Origin: Serripes groenlandicus
Lineage: Eukaryota; Mollusca; Bivalvia; Cardiida; Cardiidae
Reading direction: 5' to 3'
DNA: 64,000 nucleotides
NCBI GenBank assembly: GCA_031761405.1
Contig: JASEVX010000001.1
Coordinates: 40,599,728 to 40,663,727 of the forward strand
Positions within the stretch are counted from its first letter, which is position 1; every line of letters begins with the position of its first letter. The position numbers were made by a program, and so were the translations under genes. Positions 21,769-30,043 of this stretch are shown in pieces. The notes under the pieces were generated by a model, which did no database searches, was not told the origin of the DNA, and saw only the letters and a program-made list of their open reading frames with translations.

Positions 21769-22049
21769 CTTACTCACATGTATTTATGTATTTTCTTGGC
21801 CTGTGGCCTCTAAATAAATATTCAATAGATCATTTCATAGTTGTCTTGCCTCTTTTCTATGTTTTGCCTTGTGCAAACTAACTACTAGCCTCACTGGAGA
21901 TAGACCATAGACTCTCTAGTTATTAACCCTTTCCCACATACTACAATTCTGTAGCACCTGACTGTGAAACACTGAGGCAAAGTATAGAAAATATTCTGTA
22001 CATGACTTGTATATAGAAAAAAACAATTATTGAATAGAGTTAAAAATAG

Positions 22050-22450
22050 TTTGGCAAAAAAAACCATAGTTAACTCACCGGAGCATGAAGTGCTCAAAGT
22101 GAGTTATTGTGATAACATTTTGTCTATAGTCCTTCAGACTAAATCTGTCGTCAACAAGTTGCATCCAATCTTCATGAAAGTTTATCCGAAAATACATCTC
22201 CATCGAATTTTGGCTAAGTTCGAAACTGGGTGATGTGTGGTCAAAAACTAAGTCACAAGGTCAAATTGAAGGAAAATCTTGTGAATACTCTGGAGGCCTC
22301 ATTTTTAACTTGAGCATTTTGAAACTTAATCAGAATAATCGTCTTGATAATATTTATGCTAAATTCCAATACAGGTCATGTGACTCATGTCCAGTCAAAA
22401 ACTAGGTTACTAGGTGAAATTGAAGGAAAATCTTGGTCTTAGCTACACTT
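22050..22450. repeat. Fragment of the tcaccngagca / gacctagtgacctag element
   Basis: Begins with the hairpin taactcaccggagcatgaagtgctcaaagtgagttattgtgat and continues with agttgcatccaatcttcatgaaagttta and agtcaaaaactaggttactaggt units. Related to 31251-32145. Confidence 0.55.
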
Positions 22451-22912
22451 CTTTCATACCCCTATAAACAACAACAACAACATTGTTAGCATGTACCAGG
22501 CAGGCTTTATTAGTACAGGACTGAGATACAAATAATCATTAACAGATTCTTCTGATCAAGTCTTAAATCAACATTAGTTATAAAAACCCAGATCTATAAA
22601 CAATATGAGCTTATTTAATGCGGTCGACTGGCCCAGGAACAACCAGAGATAAAAACATCTTTTTGATGAAATAACTCTGGAAACCTGTGTCCGGGCGTCA
22701 AATGCCATACCGCGAAGCGCCAGACCTTACTTTGCTCTAGACAAATGCAATACGCACTCCTTTAGTGCGCAGTAATACATTTAGTGGTACATGGTGACTT
22801 AACCAAATATAAATATTGTCCCTTTCAACTCTCAAAGGACTTCAATTATTGAAAATAATCGACTTTCATCTAAAGTAATGTATAAAGAAATAACGAAATC
22901 ATTAATGAAATT

Positions 22913-23055
22913 GAAATTGAACACGTCTTGCCTGTACGTGACTGACTGGTAGAATGATTTGCTTACACAAACTGCGCACGGGTTCACCCGTGCGTAAATA
23001 ACATACCCACAATTCAAATCACATGTCGCTAAGACAACATTTTCTCTCTATACTT
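22913..23055. repeat. Direct repeat, left copy, of the DIRS-like element
   Basis: 143 bp matching 28008-28149 except for one substitution and one 1-bp deletion. Includes tgcctgtacgtgactgactgg and cttacacaaactgcgcacggg. Confidence 0.92.
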
Positions 23056-23820
23056 AGTCTCCTTTACATATGACAACAGTATTACCGTAGCGATACTGAT
23101 CAGTCTTGCCTTTTCTAATAACTAATGTGAAATAATCATCATGAAATGCCACGTCATTACATCGTAATGAACTTATCTCGTCAAACCTTAAAAACCCGGC
23201 ATAACCTAGCAATAAAAAGCACAAGTCTCTAACAACCATTACATCAACGGAATATGAATATTCGGAACAAACTTTCTTCAAAACATCCGCGTCTATAGGG
23301 TACTTTTTATTTACTGGTTTCGATAAGGTTCGTACTGATACTGATCGGTCATGCGCAACGTCATTACATCTCAATGAACTGATCTGGCCAAACCTTTCTA
23401 TGTAACATGAATTGCTTCTAAGTATCCGCGTCTATATGATCCTTTTTATTTAGTGCTTCGATAAAGCTCTTTTAACCGATTCTAACAAGCTTTTGACAAA
23501 ATTGTTTTCCGTTGGAATGGGAAGTCCCTTTAAACAATGTGCCCACTTAATAATGTATACATTTGCATATATCACATTGAATGAACATTGTTTGTCAATT
23601 TGTTCTGTGAGATATAATAAAACGAGTATCGAAGATACGGGAATTGCACTTCCACCTTTCGACACAATAAAACGCCTCCACTTGTCGAGGTTCAGTATGT
23701 ACTGTTTTTGTTTGCCGCGTCACTTTTTGTGTAAGCTAGTTGTTCTGCCATTTTCTGTGTACATGACCAATTGTTCCGCTGGTATACAACTCGGTATTTA
23801 CCAATTCATTCACAGTGTCC
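23054..23820 (-). pseudogene. DIRS-like tyrosine recombinase, frameshifted
   Basis: Two open segments on the - strand, 23665-23450 and 23374-23054. The first is the core-binding domain ([46 protein letters not shown]). The second starts the catalytic domain (VVRDLCFLLLGYAGFLRFDE, with the catalytic Arg in FLR, then VIRKGKTDQYRYGN). The distal HxxR and Tyr nucleophile are missing because the frame ends at the direct repeat. An N-terminal piece (MAEQLAYTKSD) near 23750 is out of frame. Family knowledge: recombinases of this type insert the circular DIRS intermediate. Confidence 0.75.
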
Positions 23821-23929
23821 TCTAAACATAAACCTGAAATAAATAACTTATATTAACAATTAGCAATTACTTTTATTGCTAATAGCCCAAATTTAACAGG
23901 CCGTCCGTTGATTATTCAGTTACTATTGT

Positions 23930-24662
23930 AATCAGTTACAACTCTATCGACCGTGCGTGGACCCCATCGTGTGTCTAAATATCTAAACAACCGGTCAACA
24001 ACAGACCAATCATCACTATCGTGACATCTGCTTAGTAAATCTGCCTCATATTTCGAGATTCTATGAATCCATCAATAATCTACATATATCATTGGCGCTG
24101 TAAACAAGGTTGTCTACTACAAGTACTGAAAATACTAAAAACATGTTTTATTGTCACTGTTTACCAAAATATGACGTTCTTCCAGACGTTCACTTCTAAC
24201 AATTCATTCATAATCTACATAAATAATACTGTTTCTATATATATCATTGGCGCTTTTAGCTATTACCTATAAACAAGGTGTTCTACTACATGTACTCAAA
24301 ATACTCAAAACTAAAATATGACGTCCTTCCAGACTTTCACTGTGAGATAACAAATATCTATGTACAGCTTCTAGCTCTCTCCAAGTACAGCTTTTAGGCT
24401 CTCCTCTAGAGACCAACTTCCTATAAGTGAAATGTCCAATTGACTATGTATGTAACCTCCAAAACAAAACAGTGGTAAATATAACAGTATCTTGCTCCTT
24501 TAAGCAACAGACAATATATGCCTTAATCATAGATCGGACATGTTCCTTCCAGAACAGCATCTCCGACAGTGCCTCTGCACTAACCCTCACAGGTGTATTC
24601 CAGCTTACTTGCTGATTCAGACACTTAAAAAGCGCGAGTTCTAAGCCGAACGACTGGACCAA
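23930..24662 (-). pseudogene. DIRS-like RNase H and connection domain, broken
   Basis: 24662-24500 on the - strand encodes WNTPVRVSAEALSEMLFWKE. 24420-24300 gives SRGEPKSCTWRELEAVHRYL. Further on, VNSDNKT, then WIHRISKYEADLLSRCHDSD and DWSVVDRLFRYL. These match RNase H segments of DIRS-group elements. Stops interrupt it, and a block of about 110 bp is duplicated (24080-24190 and 24238-24345). Confidence 0.7.
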
Positions 24663-24746
24663 TCTTGTATTTCATCGAAATCAGTTATCCTATTACTCGC
24701 GCGAGATCGCGTGCGAATATAAAATATGTTCCATTTGAAACCCTCT

Positions 24747-24914
24747 TGATAATAGACCCATTGCTGATTTAAGAACCAGATATCCTTTCTTATGTGACTG
24801 ATAAAGTAAACGTAACTCGTATTCCATAAGTAACCTAACCATACAATTATTTTTTAACAGATATTCCCAATTCCTATGTTTGCAAATATGTTCTGTTACC
24901 GCCTAAACCGTCAT
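24747..24914 (-). repeat. RT-motif block, copy 3 (deleted)
   Basis: tgataatagacccattgctgatttaagaacc to gcctaaaccgtcat. The third copy of a segment of the DIRS RT that ends at the catalytic LDDGLG codons. About 60 bp shorter than copy 2. Confidence 0.85.
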
Positions 24915-25042
24915 ATAACAAGAATTGTCAGATGACAATGGAGCTCGCCTAGGGGTGCTGTTTATAAAGTGGTATTTAGATTTGTTCTCCATAAAAAAAT
25001 GTATATGCAGGGTATTGAAAAGTCACAAGAGTAAATATTTTT

Positions 25043-25067
25043 TATATATATATATATATATATATAA
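25043..25067. repeat. TA microsatellite
   Basis: (ta)n tract just before the 25121 array. Confidence 0.95.
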
Positions 25068-25120
25068 GGCACAGAATTCCATATTTTTTGCCTCAAAACA
25101 AAGTGTAACTAGGATGATCT

Positions 25121-26440
25121 TGACCTTGACCTTGACCCCAGGGTCAGGACGGGTGTAGTGGTGTGCGTAGATGGATGACCAATAGTTCGTAAATGTATAA
25201 ACTAAATATGAAACCAATCAATGTCATAATAGTGACTGCAGAGTGACATGTTAAACGTTAAACGCAAACCTTAAACCTTGTAACTGAACCAAGTAGAAAT
25301 GACCTTGACCTTGACCCAGGGTCAGGACGGGTGTAGTGGTGTGCGTAGATGGATGACCAATAGTTTGTAAATGTATAAACTAAATATGAAACCAATCAAT
25401 GTCATAATAGTGACTGCAGAGTGACATGTTAAACGTTAAACGCAAACCTTAAACCTTGTAACTGAACCAAGTAGAAATGACCTTGACCTTGACCAGGGTC
25501 AGGACGGGTGTAGTGGTATGCGTAGATGGATGACCAATAGTTCCTAAATGTATAAACTGAATATGAAAGCAATCAATGTCATAATAGTGAATGCAGAGTG
25601 ATATGTTAAACGTTAAACGCAAACCTTAAACCTTGTAACAGAACCAAGTAGAAATGACCTTGACCTTGACACAGGGTCAGGAAGTGTGTAGTGGTGTGCG
25701 TAGATTGATTACCAATAGTTCATAAACGTATAAATTAAATATGAAAGCAATCAATGTCATAATAATGCATGCAGAGTGATATGTTAAACAGAAACCTTAA
25801 ACCATATAACAGAACCAAGTAGAAATGACCTTGACCTTGACCCAGGGTCAGGACGGGTGTAGTGGGGTGCGTAGATGGACCAATAGTTCCTAAATGTATA
25901 AACTAAATATGAAAGCAATCAATGTCATAATAGTGAATGCAGAGTGATATGTTAAACGTTAAACGCAAACCTTAAACCTTGTAACTGAACCAAGTAGACC
26001 TTGACCCAGGTGCAGGACGGGTGTAGTGGTGTGCGCAGATGGATGACCAATAGTTCCTAAATGTATAAACTAAATATGAAACCAATCAATGTCATAATAG
26101 TGACTGCAGAGTGATATGTTAAACGTTAAACGCAAACCTTAAACCTTGTAACTGAACCAAGTAGAAATGACCTTGACCTTGACCCAGGTTCAGAACGGGT
26201 GAAGTGGTGTGCGTAAATGGATGACCAATAGTTCCTAAATGTATAAACTAAATATGAAAGCAATCAATGTCATAATAGTGAATGCAGAGTGATATGTTAA
26301 ACGTTAAACGCAAACCTTAAACCTTGTAACTGAACCAAGTAGAACCAAGTAGAAATGACCTTGACCTTGACCCAGGGTCAGGACGGGTGTAGTGGTGTGC
26401 GTAGATGGATGACAAATGGTTGCTTAAGGTATAAACCCTT
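25121..26440. repeat. Tandem array, about 8 units of 170-187 bp
   Basis: Units begin tgaccttgaccttgaccc at 25121, 25300, 25479, 25655, 25826, about 25996, 26169 and 26356. Each continues gggtcaggacgggtgtagtggtgtgcgtagatgg, tgaccaatagtt, accaatcaatgtcataatagtga and gttaaacgttaaacgcaaacc. Units are about 95% alike, which suggests recent amplification. Confidence 0.92.
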
Positions 26441-26578
26441 AAAACCCAAATGAAAACCTTAAACACAAACCTTAAACCCAAACCTTAAACCTAGGTGTCT
26501 ACGCCACCGCCGACGCCGCCGACGACGCCGGGGGTAACACATAAGCTCTCATGTACTTTGTACTGGCGAGCTAAAAAT

Positions 26579-26803
26579 GATAATAGACCCATTGCTGATT
26601 TAAGAACCAGATATCCTTTCTTCTGTGACTGATAAAGTAAACGTAACTCGTATTCCATAAGTAACCTAACCATACAATTATTTATTTAACTAAATACATT
26701 TGTCGTCTGCTAAAAGGAATTCGAACTTTTCAATGTCCTTTTTTAACATATTCCCAGTTCATATGTTTGCAAATATGTACTGTTACCGCCTAAACCGTCA
26801 TCT
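26579..26803 (-). repeat. RT-motif block, copy 2
   Basis: Tandem with copy 1 (26809-27039) at about 95% identity. It contains the - strand codons for DDGLG at 26789-26803. The tandem copy breaks the RT frame. Confidence 0.88.
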
Positions 26804-26808
26804 AAAAA

Positions 26809-27400
26809 TGATAATAGACCCATTGCTGATTTAAGAACCAGATATCCTTTCTTCTGTGACTGATAAAGTAAACGTTACTCGTATTCCATAAGTAACATAA
26901 CCATACAATTATTTATTTAACTAAATACATTTCTCGTCTGCTAAAAGAAATTCGAACTTTTCGATGTCCTTTTTTAACAGGTATTCCCAGTAGTTCATAT
27001 GTTTGTAAATATGTACTGCTACAGCCTAAACCGTCATCTAACAACATGACTTTCTCATGACTCAGCTTCCTCCTTCGCTTTACCACAAAACGAAGTACTT
27101 TGGTAAATATCGCCTCTGCTACTGAGATCCCGAACGGAAGAACGTTGAAAATATAGTACGATTGTTTCTCCATCGAGAACCTATGAAAATCCGAAAGATG
27201 TTCGATGCGGCTCGAACATTTCAATGTGGAAGTACTACGCTGTACTGGACAGATCTCGTGCAACACTGATATTCAAACTTCACCTTGTATTCAAATAAGT
27301 TCTTATTCATATGCCAACAGTCTAAAACAAGACGAGGCTTATTCGATTCATTAAACGATACTGCCAATAGATTTACCAATACTCAAGTTTACGTTTTTAA
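26809..27400 (-). pseudogene. DIRS-like reverse transcriptase, broken
   Basis: From about 27400 downwards: PRLVLDCWHMNKNLFEYKVK and FE (RT motifs 1-2), then a frame shift, then 27266-26913 with FHRFSMEKQSYYIFNVLPFG, VAEAIFTKVLRFVVKRRRK and LLDDGLG (catalytic DD, 27024-27038). PFG and DDG spacing fit DIRS-group RTs. The frame runs on into the duplicated block. Confidence 0.8.
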
Positions 27401-27711
27401 ACATCCCACTGGTGAAATAATATCTCTATTATACCGTCTCTTTTTATGATGCCTTCTGAAGCCAAATTAGCTTTACTACTGGGCATACAAAAGGAACAAT
27501 CTAAAATTGTACTTATCTGACAATTGAAGCTTATACCTCTAGTACAAAGTTACTTTTATTTTCCCTATACTCAATATTACGTTTTAAACATTCCACTGGT
27601 GAAATAATATATCTTTATTATACCGAATCTTTTTATGATGCTTTCTGAAGACAAAGTAGCTTTATTATTGGGCCTACAAAAGGAACAATCTAAAATTGTA
27701 CTTATCTGACA
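27381..27711 (-). repeat. Local duplication of about 140 bp in the DIRS-like element
   Basis: 27381-27521 and 27571-27711 share aaacatyccactggtgaaataatat, tttttatgatgc and gggcntacaaaaggaacaatctaaaattgtac. Confidence 0.8.
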
Positions 27712-27744
27712 AATGCATCTCTCTCGAGGCTGAAAATCTTTGCC

Positions 27745-28098
27745 TCACTGCTTTCGACTACTATGTTGGTTTTCCCCTGTGGCTGCGGGTTTGTTGATGT
27801 GATAGTAGTCTGTGTGCTGCACCATACGTGACATATCGGCGTGTTTTTGTTTGCTTTGCTTCATCTTCCGGTGAGCGTGTACTAGCTTCAACCACGCGCA
27901 TATCAACCCTCTAAGGCGGCTGGTAATTAAAGTTGACAGCCTTAGAGATTCCATCTGCGAAAGCAAATTGTTCTGCTCATCCATGATAACACGTGGTTCT
28001 CTTCTACGAAATTGAACACGTCTTGCCTGTACGTGACTGACTGGTAGAATGATTTGCTTACACAAACTGCGCACGGGTTCACCGTGCGTAAATAACAT
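27745..28098 (-). pseudogene. Gag-like first ORF of DIRS-like element
   Basis: 117 open codons at the 5' end of the element. A likely start is the inner Met before DEQNNLLSQMESLRLS (about 27983), because the first 38 codons overlap the direct repeat. Basic and helix-rich, no zinc knuckle. Assigned by position only. Confidence 0.4.
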
Positions 28099-28149
28099 AC
28101 CCCCAATTCAAATCACATGTCGCTAAGACAACATTTTCTCTCTATACTT
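28008..28149. repeat. Direct repeat, right copy, of the DIRS-like element
   Basis: Same orientation as 22913-23055. Lies upstream of and into the gag-like open frame on the - strand. Confidence 0.92.
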
Positions 28150-28192
28150 CGCACCGCGAGAAAATACTATTAACATTCTGGAAGCTGTTTTT

Positions 28193-28690
28193 AGCTCACC
28201 TGAGCTTTGTTCAAGGTGAGTTATTGTGATCGCCTTTTGTCCGGTGTCCGCTGTCCGTCAACTTCTTCTCCTCTGTAACCAGTGGGTCAACTGGGATGAA
28301 GCTTCACAAAAAGCATCCTCTCAATGACCTCACCGGCTTTCCTTCAAATGTTTGGGATCCATGGAGAATTCTAGTTTCCATGGCAACAAAATGAAAAAAA
28401 CTTCAAAATTCTTCTTCTCCCAAACTGGTTGGCCGATTTTCAAATAATTTTGTAGAAATGTTCCTTAATCCTTTCCCTCATACGGCAATTCTGCATCAGA
28501 CGACTTTGAATGTATTTTGTCAAAAAATAGAAAATCTCCATAATTGAATGGATAACCTTTGACAAAAAGTGGAAAACATTGTGGCAAAAGGAGAAATTGC
28601 ACATTTGAGTTATTGTGATGGACTTTGTGGTTGGCATATCTCAGGGGAGCAATCCAGGGCCATCATGGTCCTGTTGTCTTCTTGCACATG
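28193..28690 (+). mobile_element. Truncated tagctcacctgagc element with family A MITE inserted
   Basis: Starts ttttagctcacctgagctttgttcaaggtgagttattgtgatcgcc and has gtccggtgtccgctgtccgtc, then one tandem unit. This is interrupted at 28468 by ccctttccctcatacggcaattctgc. It ends ccagggccatcatggtcctgttgtc. Confidence 0.6.
28466..28602 (+). repeat. Family A MITE, left half
   Basis: aatcctttccctcatacggcaattctgcatcagacg to aaaggagaaattgcaca. The right half is absent. Confidence 0.75.
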
Positions 28691-29105
28691 CATCAACATG
28701 CATATGTATATGGTAAAAGTTTAATCTCCTAATTAATTTAATAAGATAAAAGGTTCCAAACAACTCTTTGCTTGCAGGAGTTATTGAGTGTATATGTATA
28801 TAGTGTAACTCCTGTACTAGAGTTAAGATAAATTGTCCGATTGTATGGCAATAACTCTAGAGGAGATACATGTATTTCAACATTAACCAATGTATAATAT
28901 AAAAGTACCCAGTAATCATTTCAAGTTGATCAGCCTGTACACTAGCTTTATTTTATTACACTCTACACAAAAATTACAAAAGCTTCAACTAGCTTAAGTT
29001 AATAATATGTGAACAGTCTGTGCACAGGGTGATCAAAATCTACACTGTTCCCAAAAGCTAACGTGTACATTTTCCCCTGGACGGGTTCATTTTGTTGTAC
29101 AAGTG

Positions 29106-29229
29106 TATAATACAAACGCAAAGTAACAGCTGATTGAATATATAACGTTTTATTGAACACTGGATTTTATAATACAAACGCAAAGTAACAGCTGATTGAA
29201 TATATAACGTTTTATTGAACACTGGATTT
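29106..29229 (-). terminator. Duplicated 62-bp block with AATAAA, candidate DNAL1 poly(A) region
   Basis: 29106-29167 and 29168-29229 are an essentially perfect tandem duplication. On the - strand each copy has AATAAA (29149-29154 and 29211-29216), about 790-850 nt after the DNAL1 stop. It is the first non-repeat AATAAA pair noticed downstream; another AATAAA near 29763 is inside a dispersed repeat. Use as a cleavage signal is inference. Confidence 0.35.
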
Positions 29230-29471
29230 GATACAAATTTAAATAATTAAAAGTCATTCAATTTATAACAATTCAACTGTCTGATCTTGATCTATACTAA
29301 CATGGAGTTTACTGTTACTAAGTAGAACAACAGCATAATACAGGTTTCCAATGAGCTAAACGTAGTTTCAATGGAGGAGTTTCATTTTATATACATGTAC
29401 AAAGAAAATGGAGTTGTGTTTGGCGATTTAGGGTCCTAATGCATCTGCATTAGTTTTATGCCAAAATAACT

Positions 29472-29688
29472 TTAACCCTTTCCCTCCTATAGACGCTTTC
29501 TGACGCCTCTATAGCAGACAGCGTTTTGAAAACATGGTGACAAAAAAAGAAATTGCTCAAAACGAGCAATTTCTCCTTTTGACACAATGTTTTCCACTTT
29601 TAGTTATAGGTTATCCCTTAAATTATAGAGATTTTCTTTTTGACAAAAGTCGTCTGCTGCAGATTTGCTGTATGTGGGAAAGGGTTAA
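29472..29688 (-). repeat. Family A MITE, reverse, in DNAL1 3' region
   Basis: TTAA to TTAA, 217 bp. It lies 315 bp after the DNAL1 stop on the - strand, so a DNAL1 transcript using the poly(A) candidates at 29.1-29.2 kb would carry this hairpin in its 3' UTR. Confidence 0.85.
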
Positions 29689-29713
29689 ATGTTGTCACAG
29701 CATAGTGTTATTA

Positions 29714-29850
29714 AGACCAGGGATGGTTAAAAAAGAGCCATGGTTATACAAAGATTTACTTTTTTATTTCACCTTATTTTAAATGCTTGTTAGAATACAT
29801 ATTACCGAAGATAAATTATAGGCTGTACACTTTTAACAATGATGATTAAA
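29714..29850 (-). repeat. Dispersed repeat, inverted partner of 10253-10392
   Basis: ggatggttaaaaaagagccatgg to ttaacaatgatgattaaatta, the reverse complement of the intron copy in the DEX1-like gene. Confidence 0.7.
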
Positions 29851-30002
29851 TTAAGAAACGGACATAAACAAAAAAATCACAGAACCAAGGTCAAACCTAT
29901 CGGACCAAGTTAATGCAAAATTGTCTTATGGTTAATTACAACAAGTTATGTATTGGAATGCTTGTAATCATCCCAAATTAGTTATGGGTGCATCTTCAAA
30001 GA

Positions 30003-30043
30003 TTAATCGTCCTCTTTTGGCACTTCTCTGATGAGAGCCATTC
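30003..30043 (-). CDS. DNAL1: DNAL1 exon 9 (last coding exon, stop)
   Basis: Acceptor tctttcag before 30043. Encodes the end of the LDG motif, then [12 protein letters not shown] and TAA (30003-30005). The acidic end matches the family, although the tail is more divergent from human than the rest. Confidence 0.92.

Larger units (their letters stand above)
24941..26573. mobile_element. Insertion carrying the about 176-bp tandem array, agctcgcc ends
   Basis: Starts ggagctcgcctagg and ends actggcgagctaaa (8-bp inverted ends agctcgcc/ggcgagct). The interior has a (TA)n tract, eight 170-187-bp units, and a GC-rich ccgccgacgccgccgacgac segment at 26505-26530. It sits between copies 3 and 2 of the RT block, so it probably inserted into one of them. 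Confidence 0.6.
22913..28149 (-). mobile_element. DIRS/Ngaro-like tyrosine-recombinase retrotransposon, broken
   Basis: On the - strand the order is gag-like ORF, reverse transcriptase (LFEYKVKFE, YIFNVLPFGIS, LDDGLG), connection domain (SWNTPVRVSAEALSEMLFWK), RNase H (CTWRELEAV, VNSDNKT, ADLLSR-DSDDW) and tyrosine recombinase (LLGYAGFLRFDE). This is the Ngaro/PAT order. No LTRs are seen; instead 143-bp direct repeats lie at both ends (split-direct-repeat architecture, inference). Frames carry stops and frameshifts, and the RT region is duplicated and holds a tandem array. The true outer ends may reach about 22.6 kb. Confidence 0.8.

Noticed and set aside
23493..23825. 110-codon open frame on the + strand
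   Set aside because: Antisense shadow of the broken tyrosine recombinase.
25121..26440. Regular repeats that could suggest a CRISPR array
   Set aside because: Units are 170-187 bp with no short repeat/unique spacer alternation. This is a eukaryotic tandem array.
26445..26495. aaaccttaaaccc repeats resembling telomeric DNA
   Set aside because: The unit is not the animal TTAGGG/CCCTAA repeat and belongs to the degenerate end of the array.
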